Positions 1 to 12,683 are shown, counted from the first letter of the stretch. The stretch: DNA of 64,000 nucleotides from Parietaria judaica (GCA_954871525.1 OX940871.1:19219086-19283085), one strand, 5' to 3'. Program-made: numbers and translations. Notes: generated by a model from the letters alone, not told the origin.

Positions 1-98
1 TCGGAGTGAATTTTGAGCGATCGGCTTTTACTATGCGTCCTTTTCGTCTTGAGAAACCTTCAAGCGATTGCTAATATGCTTTAGGATTTGGTTTGCAG

Positions 99-2580
99 AT
101 CACGATGAGGAGAACGAAATAAACCCGGAAAGGGCCGAGTTTGTGAAAGAGCTTCTTCAAGATGGCGATCGGCCCCCGAAAGTGGATTCCGCAGTGGAAG
201 TTCTGCAAGAGAAAGTCACGAAGCAGATCATCAAGGAAGGCAATGGCTCCAAACCTACTAAATACTCGACATGCTTCGGTAAGGATGTGAATATTATGGT
301 TTTTTCTCGTTATGTCCCGGATTAACATGATAACTCTCGAGGTTTTAAAAAAAATATGTTTGAATGATCGAAATAATGCTTTTTGATCCAATTTAAGAAC
401 TAGATGTGTTAGTCTGTGATACAAGCAGGCACCAAACTGATTTGTAAAATTCAAGTAACAGACACGATCGGTAATCACCAAAGGACCGTTTCTTCGACAA
501 TACGGTCAAAGCTCTTCAAAATGATGTCTCGAGTTAATGGGCTAAGCAAAATATAAAAACGGAACAAATCTTTTATGTACCACTAAATAGGAGTGATTAG
601 GGTTTCCTAAGCTTTCTCTTATTGTTAATTACCAATAAATAACCCACTAATACTCAAAACATTAAATAACATAATCATCTAGTTACTAATAAATTACGGG
701 ACTAATCGTCTCACTTCAATAAAAATCAATGATCTAAACAACATTGTGAATGAACAGTGCATTACAGGGCATGGACCGAGAGTACAATGCACAAGTTTGA
801 AGACACGTGGCTTGAGCAACAGCCTATTGAAATTATCTTAGGGAAAGGTACGATTCTTGTAAATGATCAGTTACTTGTATCGTGTATGAAAGGACGGGAT
901 AAGAAATTTGGCAGTAGCTTTTCATCTTGCGCTTAAGGATTTACCGTTCTAAAAGTAGATTCTTTTGTATGCATAACAGAGAAGAGAGAAATGACGGGCT
1001 TGGCTATAGGCGTGTCCAGCATGAAATCCAGTGAACGGGCCTTGTTACACGTGGGCTGGGAATTAGGGTACGGGCAAGAAGGGAACTTTTCATTCCCAAA
1101 TGTTCCTCCAATGGCTGATTTAGTGTATGAAGTTGAGCTCGTCGGATTTGATGAGACCAAAGAAGTAAGTCGCCCCGTGTTTACGTTTAGGATCTTTAAT
1201 TCATTAGTGTGTAATACAATGGATTTATCATTACTTTAATTTAGGAATTAGTCACGTTAATCAGAGTCAATTAAAGTTCCTAGTCTCAGTGATTGCACGT
1301 TTACATCTACTAATTAGGGTATAATATTTGATTATCAATATGATAATTCAACCATTTAATTCAGAAATGTACTTATATGTATTTGCGTAGTTTCATAAAG
1401 ATGGTGACTTAATTCGACAGGGAAAGACACGTGGCGACATGACAGTGGAAGAAAGGATTGGAGCAGCCGATCGGAGAAAGATGGATGGGAATGCTTTGTT
1501 CAAAGAGGACAAACTCGAAGAAGCCATGCAGCAGTACTCAATGGTTTCTTTTCTTTTCTTTCAATATTTTCGGTTTCCTTTGGTTTATATATAGCTTCCT
1601 AAGCTCTCTGTTTCTGTTGAAATCAGGCCATTACGTATATGGGCGACGACTTCATGTTCCAGCTGTTTGGAAAGTATCGGGACATGGCCTTGGCTGTTAA
1701 GAACCCGTGCCACCTCAATATGGCAGCTTGTTTGATAAAGCTCCAGCGCTACGACGAAGCCATTGGACAATGCACCATCGTAAGTTAATTCTAGCATTGG
1801 CATGTCATAAATATTGGAGATGTAACTTAGAATTAGTTAAGAAAATCTAATTAAGATAATCATTCTAGTATATTTAGTTATTAATTAGGACAGTGATTTT
1901 TTTATTTTTTTTGTAGCTTAAGGAGGATTTGTTATCAAGTTATTTCAGTAGTTTTTGAAAAGTGTAATTTTCGAAATCAAGATTCACATTACATGAATAA
2001 ATACCTTAAATCAAACTGAAATCATTGATTTCGAGAACCGAACTAATTATAGTGACATGGTTGCGAAATCAAAATAATAATATTTTCGGATTTCCCATAA
2101 ATGTAGACAATGTAAGCCCATCAAAATAGATCAATTCTGCAAAAATAATATAAATAAATGCTCCAAAAACTTTACATCACGTGTAAGTACTTATGTCGAA
2201 GAACATAAGTACAATAATGTTGTCCATCATTTAAACAATCATTGTTTGAGCAGGTTTTGGCAGAGGAAGAGAACAACGTGAAAGCGCTTTTCAGGCGAGG
2301 AAAGGCTCGGGCAGAGCTCGGGCAGACCGACGCTGCTCGAGAAGACTTCACGAAGGCACGGAAACTCGCTCCCGAAGACAAAGCCATTGCAAAGGAGCTT
2401 CGTCTTCTGACAGAACACGACAAAGCCGTTTATCAGAAACAGAAGGAGTTCTACAAGGGCATCTTCGGCCCACCTCCGACACCAAAGCCACAGAGAAAGA
2501 ACTGGTTCGTTGCACTATGGGGTTTATTCCTTTCGCTATTCTATTGCCTTTTCGGGCGCCAAAGGGTAAAATCGGAATAG
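99..2580 (+). CDS. TWD1: FKBP42 / TWISTED DWARF1-like immunophilin (5' partial)
   Basis: Membrane-anchored FKBP-type immunophilin. In Arabidopsis the family member (FKBP42/TWD1) acts as a co-chaperone for ABCB auxin transporters. Exons I infer: 99-278, 758-847, 980-1164, 1421-1543, 1627-1779, 2254-2580; all borders are AG/GT and the frame runs through to TAG at 2578-2580, giving 351 residues. The first codon is split, so at least one short upstream exon lies left of the window. Exon 1 carries the PPKVDS and KQIIKEGNGSKP motifs, exons 2-3 the FKBP fold (HYRAWT, GLAIGVSSMKS, FSFPNVPPMADL), exons 4-6 the TPR repeats (ALFRRGKARAELGQ). The end has a hydrophobic anchor (WFVALWGLFLSLFYCLFG) followed by a basic tail, as in tail-anchored FKBP42. 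The FKBP site lacks several catalytic aromatic residues, as is usual for this subfamily. Identification is confident; exact exon ends slightly less so. Confidence 0.93.
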
Positions 2581-3210
2581 CCGATCTGAAGCTCTAAAGC
2601 TTGTGATGTAACATGAATTGTGTAACTTTTGTGCTGTTATTTAACTAACTTTATTTCGGGGTGTGATGGATATAAACTGATTTGGAAGTTATGAATTGTC
2701 TTCGAATCGAACAACCCGAGCCGGGATCGTATAACCAGATTTTTCTATTTATCGGTATTTCTTTTTCCAGTTCCTTGTCATTCACTATCAATTTAGCCTT
2801 GATGCTTTTCATGTAACGGAGAGGGAGCTATTCATACAAGTAACATTGTTCATTACCAAAACATACTGAAGTATATCGAACACAACTATTGACGTCATTA
2901 AAACAGAAGACAATGCAAATTACTGTTTTTGAACAATTTGAGCATTTGTATAATATATTACATATATATATATATATCCAGATATATATAACTACAAAAA
3001 TTTGTGTTTGAGAGGTAGTTTGTTTTTGCATGGAAGTTATATTTGTATTATATGAAATTTACGCGATCAAATTGAGTCCTGATACCAGTTTGACGCAGTT
3101 CGTGTACCGAAAACAAGTAAAGTCGCTTGCATACGAATTTGGCCAGCGGGAATTTGGCAACCGGATACCGCACCGAATACCGAAGCCAAGAGGTTTGAAG
3201 AAAATGCATA
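2581..3210. other. FKBP42 3' flank and intergenic DNA
   Basis: This stretch begins with the FKBP42 3' untranslated region and has no convincing gene. It contains a TA-rich microsatellite at about 2953-2990. Short open frames on both strands have no recognisable protein character. Confidence 0.6.
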
Positions 3211-3212
3211 TA

Positions 3213-3372
3213 CAGTAGGACCTCTATAAATTAATAGTCGCGATTAAATAATATTTTTGTCCGGTCCCGACTACACTAACGTAGTTCAATTTTTACCTCG
3301 ATAAATTAATAAACTCGATGATATAATAAATTTCTTTGGTCCCAACTTTATTAATTTATAGGGGTTCAGCTG
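3213..3372. mobile_element. Emigrant-like MITE (pogo/mariner type)
   Basis: A 160-bp element with imperfect terminal inverted repeats of about 24 bp. The left end reads CAGTAGGACCTCTATAAATT and the right end is its approximate reverse complement (TATTAATTTATAGGGGTTCA, then GCTG). TA dinucleotides flank both ends (3211-3212 and 3373-3374), the expected target duplication of Tc1/mariner elements. The terminus closely resembles the Arabidopsis Emigrant MITE as I remember it. There is no coding capacity. Confidence 0.75.
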
Positions 3373-3528
3373 TATTACTAGTTTGGAACACTATGATACA
3401 TACTAACAAGCATTTATATACACTATATTTTACACATATTAAGCAACTATATAAAACAATTATAACTACAAATAAACAAGCTTCTTCATCCAAAGATCAA
3501 GAACACATGATCTTCCTTCAATCTTGCT

Positions 3529-3912
3529 CTACCATTGCTGTCTAGGAAGTGGAATTGACATCCAAAGAAAATAGGCACAAACTATTCTCTGTGATATATA
3601 CACATAAACAGCAAAAGATATACTCATCAGAGTCAAGTCTGTCCAATCCCCATTTTTCTTTGGGACAGAATTACCCCTCAAGAAATCACCTTTCAAGAAA
3701 TTTGCAACAAGAGATTGATCCTTCCTCTCATCTCCTTCCTTGGCTTTAACCTCTTTCTCTGTCCCTGTGGGCTTATCACCATCAATTTGCTCATGGATTT
3801 GGCAAGAAATGGAGTAACTTCTTCTTGAAGCAACCCTTCTTTCATGGATTTTTCTAGTATTTTGAGCTGAATTCTTGGAAAATAAACAGTACCCAGTTGA
3901 GAGAGCAGCCAT
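3529..3912 (-). CDS. small plastid-type membrane protein, unknown function
   Basis: Single-exon frame of about 127 residues starting with MAALSTGYCLFSKNSAQ; a start six codons upstream (MLDLVK) is possible. I chose the MAAL start because MA followed by a Ser/Arg-rich, acid-poor stretch (RRVASRRSYSIS) is typical of a chloroplast transit peptide. A Lys/Glu-rich middle (about residues 45-70) leads to one hydrophobic segment near the C terminus (LTLMSISFAVYVYISQRIVC). The layout suggests a small single-span plastid membrane or thylakoid protein. I do not recognise the family, and no function is assigned. It converges tail-to-tail with FKBP42. A two-exon model cannot be excluded. Confidence 0.6.
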   Translation of the reverse strand: MAALSTGYCLFSKNSAQNTRKIHERRVASRRSYSISCQIHEQIDGDKPTGTEKEVKAKEGDERKDQSLVANFLKGDFLRGNSVPKKNGDWTDLTLMSISFAVYVYISQRIVCAYFLWMSIPLPRQQW

Positions 3913-4289
3913 TTTTACAAGATCAAGCAAAAAAGAAAGTTATCCAGATGAAGAAAATGGAGGGATTTGTGATGAACAGTTTTGAGTTTGGTGGGGTTTT
4001 AAAGTTATTATTGCGAGATTGGTGAAGAAATTAGATATTTTGGTGTCCATTCAAAAGGCAAAAGAGTATGGATAAGACTTTGCTTTTGTGTAAGTGGGGA
4101 CAAAATAGTGGGCCCTTTGAGATTGATGTTTGACCTTATTATTTTCCACTCATGAATAATCCATTTTCATGAAAAATAAAACTTGATTTCGATAAGAATG
4201 AAGCTAGAGTCTGAGTTTTTTAGTCGTTTTCAAAGATGAGTATTAACTTGTTTATGTGAAATTTATACAAAAAGAAAAAAACAAACAAA
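3913..4289. other. upstream region of the small plastid-protein gene
   Basis: This AT-rich stretch contains the presumed 5' leader and promoter of the minus-strand gene ending at 3529. I see no other gene or repeat in it. Confidence 0.4.
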
Positions 4290-4760
4290 AAAATGTAACA
4301 GCGGGATATTCCACACCAATAATTTACCAGTAACGGTCACATGTTCCACACCAACAATTTACCGGCTTTTGATCGGTATTAGTATCGGTATAGTGAATCC
4401 CACACCAATATAACAGTTTTTTACCGGTCCTAGAATCCTCAAAGTGTATTCTGCACCAGCATATAACAGTTTTTTACTGGACCATGATCGATATAGTACA
4501 TATTTTTTACCGGTCATGGAGCTGGTATAGAACACATGCCCTTTTTTTTAACAGTCCTAGTTTCATTTAAATGTATTCAACAGTCAACAACACCATATTT
4601 TAACATTTTTTTACCGGTTCTTGATCGGTGTAGAGTAGATCAAACCAACATACTCAACTTCCACTCCATCAAAATACCATTTTTTCCCGGTCTATATTCA
4701 TATCAACACTTTACCGGTACCGATATCATTAATACCTGTTTTTTTTTTTACCAGTACACT
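4290..4760. repeat. degenerate tandem array built on TTTTTTACCGGT
   Basis: About eight loosely periodic copies (spacing roughly 50-70 bp) of a unit with the words CACACCAAT or CACCAGCA, ATAACAG, TTTTTTACCGGT or TTTTTTACTGGA, and GATCGGTAT. The array lies between the 3' end of the topoisomerase II gene and the start of the plastid-protein gene. Similar ACCGG/TCGGT-rich sequence recurs in the large DUF4220 intron (about 14200-14690). No coding potential is visible. Confidence 0.65.
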
Positions 4761-5030
4761 GCTCTACACATCAACCAATTCCCCGGAAAACAGAATTAAC
4801 TCGAAAATCACAATTCCGAGTCCCTATTTCACCCCTAATAGACAGACAGACTACATCGTGGTTTGTTTATCATATGAATTTAAAGTTAAGCAATATTAAC
4901 AGTACTAATTAAAATTAGAAGAGCAGCATCACATAAAATTCATACAATCCCAAATTGTTTAAGAGTACAGTTAACCTCAATTAACCTTCATACATTTCAC
5001 TAAAAAAACTATGATTAAACTATTTCCAAT

Positions 5031-8000
5031 CTAATCCGATTCCTCCGACACGTTATCGAAATCCGAATCCTCCGACGCCTTCTCGCTCTCTGAATCACTC
5101 AAGACATACCTCGCCTGATTGCGGTTCCTCACCGGCCGAGCCCTCGCAGGAGCCTCAGCAACCTCTGCACTGTTTTCCGACATCGGAGAAAGCGACGGCT
5201 CCCCGCTCGCACTCTCTTCTTCAATCCCCTTCGCAGCAGCTCGTCCCAGAATCGAACCGCTCTTCTTGTTGAACGGCGAAGCTCTCATCTTCCTCACTTT
5301 CTTCTCCGGCGAGATTGTGGTATTCTCCGCCGGTTTCAGCATTTCGGTCAAGAGCTTCTGGCCCAAGCCCGGTTTTCCTGCGGCTGGAGCTCGTTTTCTG
5401 GCAGCTGGTTTTTTCACAACTTTTTTGCCAGCGGCTTTGGAGGATTCCGGCTCAAAGTCATCATCATCGTCGAGATCGATTACGGACTCAGAAGCTTTCT
5501 TTTTAGGACCACGTTTCGCGGGCTGTTTCTTCTGGGCCGGGATTGGATCTTCTTCATCGGTATCTATTTCTGAGACAGAAGTTTGGCAAAATCTCAGTAA
5601 CTACCACTAAGAACATATATACATAAATATGTTTGTTACACGTCATGTCTATATATTCTCACTTCTCAGGAACATCTATACAGTTTATAGTTATACTGAA
5701 TGTAGATAAATATACATATATATATATATATGCTTAGTGCTTACAATTATTCTTAATAACTTGTGTTCTAAATGCTTAAAAATCAACAAGATCATATATT
5801 TATACCTGCCGGTTTATCTGGAGATGAGTCAAGATTATAAGCAGCAAGCCGGTCCTTCAGCGCCACCACCTCATCGTCGTCGTCGTCATCGTCATCACTC
5901 ACCACCACTTTCTTTGCCGTCTGCTTCAAAGTTGAACAAAATTACGTCATAAATACGCAAAGACTGTACTCTAGTTAACATCATTTTCCAAACCTTACAA
6001 AAGTTGCAATTATTTTCAAATGGAAATGATTACTAATCCTGGTAAGGGTGTAACGGTAAATTGAAAAAGCAAACAGAAGAAAATACCCTCTTGGCAGGCG
6101 CTTTCTTAGCCGGTCCTCTGCCCTTCGGTTTCGCCACTTCAACGGGTTTCTCTGGAAGAAAAAGATGATGCATTTTCAGACATGCAAAAGTAATAGTACT
6201 AAAACTAAAAGGTAACCCAGTACTGAAGTCAGCCAGTACCGCTTCCGGTAATCGTTATTTGATATTTTACTAGTTTAATATACGGGTTTAGAGAAAAAGA
6301 CAACAGTTATAAAAACGGTGACTGTTATAAAGTTATCACACGTTTAATGTATATAAAAACAGGCTTTATATAATATGATCATACCAATTTCCATGGCAGA
6401 TTCAAAATTTTCTGTGATTTCTGCAACAGCTTCAGCATTCGCTTTCTTAGTATTCTTGCGTGGAGCTTTGGGCGCTGCCTTTGCAAACTTAGACACGGTT
6501 TTCACTTGTCCTTTAGACTTCTTACTGGCCTCCTCGGCTTGAGCATCACTTTTTTCCAAATCCTGAAATAAACACAAAACATCATAAACAGTACAATGAT
6601 GATCAATATTAAAACATTGAAACTTCTCAGTTAAAGATTAACAAATCCGTACATCAAGCGCGATTTCGAGAGCATCGAGATCCTTGAGCCACAAAGATTC
6701 CGACGTCGATTTCCTGAGCTCTTCGACATCTTCGTTGAGCTTATCTTTTTCCCCACACAATGCCTGAACTTTCTCGAGAGTCAACGATCCGATCGCCATG
6801 GAGAGCAAATAGTCATAATCACCGATCTTGATTTCATCGGGATTCTCAGAGTTTGGAGAAGATTCCTCGGGATCTTCGGAGGTATCCGTCGCTCCCGCAA
6901 TTTCAGGCTCGTCAGATTTGGCTTTCTTCGGAAAGGGTTTGAAATCCATTTCTTTCAGCTGGTGAAAAAGTTCAGCCCGCTTTCGGTTGTTGACGATAAT
7001 TTCGCCGTTCACAACTCCGAGGATGAACCTAACTTTGTTCTCCAATCTGCTCAACTCAACTTCAAGATTTTTCAATAATGCTGCCTGTAATAATCAAGAA
7101 AAAGAACTCTGAATACATAAGAGACATAATTTGATAAAATTTCAAACATTGCATGAAATATATCATAAACTCATGCTCAAATGTTAATGTCTCATAAAAA
7201 TTAAAATGGCAACTTTTCATCTGATTCTTACTTAATTTCATGACGAGTACACTAATACTAATGTTCTTACCTTGCGCTTCACATAGTATGTGAGCCTCAG
7301 GTGAAAGAAATCCTCAAGAACTGAAAAAGAGAAAAAATGCAACAAAATGAGTAACGAATTTTCCAAAGAACAAAAGAAAATAATTGAACCGAAAGATTTG
7401 TTTAGCATTCGTACTTGCTTCCGGAGTGTGGTATTTCTTGATAACTCCATTAGCATCAAACAGGTTCATGTTAGATATTGCCATTGTTGTGGTTAACTTA
7501 AACTTCTTCATCAGGCCCTCTTGTTTCGCCGCCAATAATCTCTCTTCCGTCATATGAATAAGCATGTCTACACTGATATGATCACTGTGTTGAGTGAAAC
7601 CCTGCATCCAAATGATATTCAAACATCCATAAGATCGCTAGTTCACTACGAAAAAAATGCCATTAATACATAAATACAGGGTTTGAGCAATGTACCTCAA
7701 TGAAAGGATCCTTGGCTTTATCATTTCCAATAGTGATCGATTCAAGAAACTCTTTATAATCCTGTGTCCACCTGCGCACCGGAAGCTCAGTGACCCTTAT
7801 GGTGGTTTCGTTGATTTCCTCTACTATTCCACTGACGATGTAGCTTGCTTCTTTCGAAGATTTGACTATTGTCCCTTTGAATCCTCTATACCATGGATGC
7901 ATTGGCTCCATTTCTTGACCGTTAAGCAAGCGCCTCACATTGGCAACGATATCTCTCGGGTTATAGTTAGGAATGTAAGAGCTCCAACCAGTGCCAATTC

Positions 8001-11000
8001 CCTCACTACCGTTGACCAGAACCGTTGGAATGATTGGCATATACCTATATATATCCCAGCAAACATTTGTTATCTTCAAGGGCAAGATTAAACTTTCAAA
8101 AAACAAAAATTAACTTAACTTAATGAAAGTTAATTACTTATATATATGATCACACAATCCTAAACACTTGCAACAACATAAAAATATGCAAGGACAAAAA
8201 ATAATCAACCAAGTAGCCTTAACTCTCTACGTTTATACATGAATATGGGCCAATGTGTATTACGTGTCTTTTTTCCATTTACTTTTCCTTTGAATGACCA
8301 GAAAATAAAATTAAAAGAATTACCAAGTGGGCTCGATGGATTGGCCATCCTCATTCAAGTAGTCAAGGAGAATATCGTCATCCTTTGGAAAGAGGGACCT
8401 AGTGATTGGAGAAAGGCGAGTGAAGACATATCGAGCACTTGCATGATCTTTGCCTCCCTGTAAAAACATAAAGTTTACTTTACTTGAGAAAAAAGTAACA
8501 AATCCCATGAAAAACTGAAAATAACGTTCAACAACAATAAAAACCTTACCAAATTGCGCGTTCCAAATTGACCGTTAGGCTGCAAAAGATTAATGTTGTT
8601 GCTGCCTACATAATCCTGCGCCATTCCGATGATTGTGCCTGCAAGACTCTGCTCGCCGTGGTGATATGCCGAGTGCTCGGAAACGTACCCGGAAAACTGA
8701 GCAACCTTAGCTTCCTTCACAAAGTTCCTCTTGAAAGAACAGAATAGAATCTTCCTTTGGCCAGGTTTCAGGCCATCAACCATTGAAGGAATAGACCGTT
8801 GTAGATCAGCCAAAGAGAACAGAATAAGTTCCTTGTGCACAAAGTCACTGTATTTGACGAGCTTATCGGTCTGGTTAAGGTGAGTTCCAGGCTGCAAATG
8901 ATTTTAAAACAAGTATTAGAAGAATCTTTTCGCAATCCCATATCACAAAAAGTAATTTAAAAAATTCAAACCTCGAAGCCACGGAGCCAAGTTTTTCTCT
9001 CCTCGATCTTTTTCTTACTAAACGCAAGCTCAATGGCTTCACCATCTTCCTGATTCACCCACAAAAAGTCTTTCTTGTGCTTGCCCAGGTTCTGGAAATA
9101 TTCCCTTCCTTCCTTAGATGTGCTTGTCCCCAACCCCTAAAATGGCAAGGCATATGAAAACATCGAATTCGAAAAAGCCAGTAAACCCCTATTTCGAACC
9201 GGCACTAACCACTCTATACGATTTTAAATAGAGAAGTCAAAAAATATAACTTAACCTGAATGTTAGAAAATTTCAAAAATAGCAGACCTTATAGTACTTA
9301 ATAGTCCAGGATTTGGCACTTCCTCCCAAACTCTCTTTCCATGACTCATACTGAGGCATAGTATAGAATGACATCTCCTTCCCAGCTTTGTTAGTTGCCT
9401 GATATAAAGATAGAAAGAATGATAAATTAAAGGATGTATTTAATCAGAGTACAATTCTAGCAACAGAATGAACAAACCTTCACAATCGGAGTTATGAACT
9501 CCACCATAAAAGACGGGATCTTCAAAAGCGATGGCCAGAAAGAATGAATGAAATTGATCAACAGGCCCTTGATGTGAGAACCGTCATGATCCTGTACAGA
9601 CACAGCGATACGATTTTTAGTTTCGTGCTGATAGAAATATTCCTTCGCATATGTTAAGATTCTTTAAGCAAACCTGATCTGTCATAATCATAAGGTGACC
9701 ATATCGCAGTGACTTGACACTCGTGTACTCTTTGTCTTGTTGCAGTCCGAGAATCCGCTTAATATTCTTAATCTCCTCGTTGTCTCTAACTTGAGAAGCG
9801 CTGGCGTCCCTCACGTTAAGTAGTTTACCTCTCAAAGGGAAAACACCGTAGTGGTCTCGGCCCACGACCGAAAGCCCGGCCATCTATAATAAGCAAATTC
9901 TGTTGGAGACTTATTTAACATTGAAATTGAATGAATAAATTATGCATGAAATACTTACAGCAAGAGCCTTAGCCGAGTCTCCTTCTGTCAAGATCAAGGT
10001 GCACTTCTCGGAGTTTCTTCCTCCCGCTTCATTCGCATCTTCAAGCTTGTTTATGTTATGAACTCTTTCGGTTTTTGTCCCATCAGTTTTCTTAAGGTCC
10101 TTATTCTGCTTAAAATTAGCCCAGGAGAGAAGAGTATCCACAATTCCGGACTTTGAAACTGCAAGATTAAATATACAATACTCAACAAAGGAAGAATAAA
10201 GACATGACTATTTAACAGAGAGATGAGGCTGTTTTTTGTGACCTTTCTTTAAGAACTCAGGTGGCAGTTCACATTTGGACCCAAAACTGCTTGGACGGAT
10301 CGTCAGGGTTTCTTTAGTTTGCGAATCGAAAGCGGGATTGTCAATGAGAGCATTGACAAAAACCCACAAGTAATTCTTCACGTTGTGCGCCTTAAGGTTT
10401 GCGTTCTTGTTCTTCTTATTTACAATGTTCATCACGTGGTTCGTGATCTGGCTCGTAACATGATCTACATGAGTTCCACCTTTAATGGTGGAAATTGAAT
10501 TCACAAAGCTAACCTGAAAGCACAGAATCCATGGATTAGAAACTCAAACTCAAAATCCTCAACATAAATATCCAAAACGAATTTGCGTACAACTATCATA
10601 TATACCTGTTGAAATTGGCCATCACTTAGGCTCACACATATTTCCCACCTATCATTCACTCTCTCAGAGATCCTGAAAACAATTGAAAACCGCTATTAAC
10701 ACGAGCAATTTTTGGTTTCAACAATGAAATGAATACTAAATCATTGAAAGAAGAGAACCTGGGCAGAGCGACGTCTTTTGATTTGCTGGCGGAGCTCAAG
10801 TAGAGCTCGACGTAATCCATGAACGATTTCACGGGAATTCGCTTCCCGTTGAGCTCTACCTTCACGCCCTTTCCGAGGCACCCAGCCAAGTCAATCACTC
10901 GCTTTTTCATAAGCGCAACCACATCGTCCTCGAGATGAGTCATGCTGAACTTGGTAAGGTCAGGCTTGAACGTCACCTTCGTCCAATTATCGCTTTCCTT

Positions 11001-11689
11001 GCACTTCGTTATAACCGGCTCGCCCTTCTTCCCCATGTTGTTGGAGAAAACCTTCAGAGAAGCAAATCAACAATGGCAATTAGATGAGATTTCACTAAAC
11101 CCTAGAAAAAGAGAGAGCGAGCATTCAGAGAGGAAGAAACCTGTTTGTACTTCTTCTGCCTCTTCCCATCGGCGGTCTCGATCACGAACTCGGTCGAGAA
11201 AATGTTCGTGAGCTTCGCGCCGTAGCCGTTCCTCCCTCCGGTCGTCTTCTTCACGTTGTCGTCGTAGTTGCTGCTCGTCAACAGGTGTCCGAAGATCAGC
11301 TCCGGCACGTAAACCTTCTCCTCCTGGTGAATCTCCACCGGGACACCATCTCCATTGTTGTAGACACTGATGCAGTTCTGCTCAACGTCGATGGTGACTC
11401 GCAGAGCGTCCATGGACTGATCCCTCTGCTTATTGTCGGCCGCGTTGACGAGGATCTCGTCGAAGATCTTGTACAGCCCCGGCACGTAGGAGATCGAGCG
11501 GTTCACCATCTCCTCGTTCTCGAAGACCCAGAGGTTCTGCGAGTGCTTCTCGATGGAGCCGATGTAGGTGTCGGGGCGGAGGAGGATGTGCTCGAGCTGG
11601 GACTTCTTCTGGTACATCTCCTCGATGGTCTTCTTGGAGGCCGCCGTGTTGGCGGCGCTGTCGCCCTGGAGAGGACGCTTGGTCGCCAT
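5031..11689 (-). CDS. TOP2: DNA topoisomerase II (type IIA), 19 exons
   Basis: ATP-dependent nuclear enzyme that passes one DNA duplex through a transient double-strand break. Inferred exons: 11141-11689, 10759-11051, 10606-10672, 10243-10513, 9959-10158, 9674-9883, 9478-9591, 9288-9398, 8972-9136, 8550-8891, 8324-8457, 7696-8044, 7415-7601, 7271-7320, 6653-7084, 6385-6562, 6087-6151, 5806-5920, 5031-5569. They sum to 4371 nt, one continuous frame of 1456 residues, close to other plant TOP2 proteins. Visible signatures: GHKL ATPase with NAADN (82-86) and GRNGYGAK (152-159); TOPRIM Glu452 (EGDSAKALA) and Asp531/Asp533 (DHDGSH); catalytic Tyr784 in SARYVFTRLSP; the WYMPIIPTVLVNG segment following it; then a coiled-coil part. 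The tail is Lys/acidic, with eight Asp in a row (1248-1255) and a Ser/Asp/Glu end. All key residues are present, so it looks functional. Confidence 0.97.
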
Positions 11690-11895
11690 TGACGAGGGTT
11701 TGGCGAGGTCTGGTTCGGTCCAGAGAGAGAAAGGAGTGACTGAGGAGAGAGAGAGAGAGAGAGAGCGTTTGATATTTATATTGGAAAGAGAGAGAGAGAG
11801 AGAAGAGACGTTGGATTTGAATTTGAAGTTTCAAAGTTTCGGCGGGATCTGGAGGCTCATGGGCCTGTCTCGGCCCATTTAGATTATTGGGCCTA
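11690..11895 (-). promoter_or_regulatory. TOP2 5' leader and promoter with site II motifs
   Basis: Upstream of the TOP2 ATG there are two GA/CT microsatellite runs, then three TGGGCC site II elements within 34 bp: 11860-11865, 11872-11877 (reverse orientation) and 11888-11893. A GGCGGGA word at 11841-11847 resembles an E2F core but not the full consensus. Site II (TCP-bound) elements are known in promoters of plant proliferation genes, which fits topoisomerase II. Regulation is inferred only. Confidence 0.55.
11742..11806. repeat. GA microsatellites in the TOP2 leader
   Basis: Two runs of (GA)n at about 11744-11765 and 11787-11804 are separated by a short TTTGATATTTATATTGGAAA spacer. In the gene's direction they are CT-rich, a common state for plant 5' leaders. 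Confidence 0.85.
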
Positions 11896-12555
11896 ATTTA
11901 CTTGATATTGAATAATGATTATTTAATTTAACATTGCTTTTCTTTTATTTTTTATTTTTCGCAAATAGTTTAACTTTAAACGGATCTCATCATATAGTTT
12001 ATTGTCCAATGTATGTCTCAATGTGTTGTTGAAGGGCTTAAACTTGATCGGATATCCAGGTTTTTGAGATATTCATAATTCGGCTATTCGAAAATCGAAA
12101 TTCGAATATGGAAGTCCAGTTATCCGAAATCAGGGCTTCTTATTCTGAAAACCAAATTAGATTACCTAGATCTAAAGTTAGAAAGTGGATCCGGAGTTTT
12201 ACCTGGATCCGGTTCAATAATTTAAATAAATATTTTTTTAAAAATTATTATATTGTCTCAACTGCCATCAAAACCATATATCAAATACCAATCACAAAAA
12301 GTGCATCAAAACGCATAATAAAAATAAAAAAAATGTACATTATATTGTCTCACAATTTTAAAAAATGAAAAGTTTTTTGAAATAAAAAACGGATTTGGAT
12401 ATCCGAATTTTAAAAAACTAAAACCCGGAATCCCAATCCAGTTCCAATCCGGATGCGGATACATATTCGGTTTTAAATTCAGTTCCAAATGAGGATACAA
12501 TTTTTAAACGGATTTACGGCCAGGTATTATTTCGAGAGAGAGAGAGAGAGGCAAA
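11896..12555. other. AT-rich spacer with GGATATCC/GGATCCGG words
   Basis: No gene is seen. The words GGATATCC, GGATCCGG, ATTCG and CGGTTC recur on both strands between about 12045 and 12530 and look like a decayed nonautonomous DNA element, but no clean terminal repeats or target duplication could be drawn. A short (GA)n run sits at about 12533-12550. Confidence 0.4.
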
Positions 12556-12683
12556 GAGTTTAGCATAGCTATTGTAGCTAGCTTATTATGATTAGTTAAT
12601 AAACATGATGATCATAAAATGAGTTTAGCATAGCTATTGTAGCTAGCTTATTATGATTAGTTAATAAACATGATGATCATAAA
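12556..12683. repeat. 65-bp perfect or near-perfect tandem duplication
   Basis: The unit beginning GAGTTTAGCATAGCTATTG at 12556 recurs at 12621 and runs to about 12683, where the copies diverge (AAAAT versus AAATT). The unit contains the palindromic words GCTAGC and ATGATGATCAT. No coding content. Confidence 0.9.

Noticed and set aside
11102..11834. Long open frames on the strand opposite and in other frames of TOP2 exon 1
   Set aside because: They are shadows of a GC-rich coding exon; the minus-strand frame has all topoisomerase motifs and splice logic.
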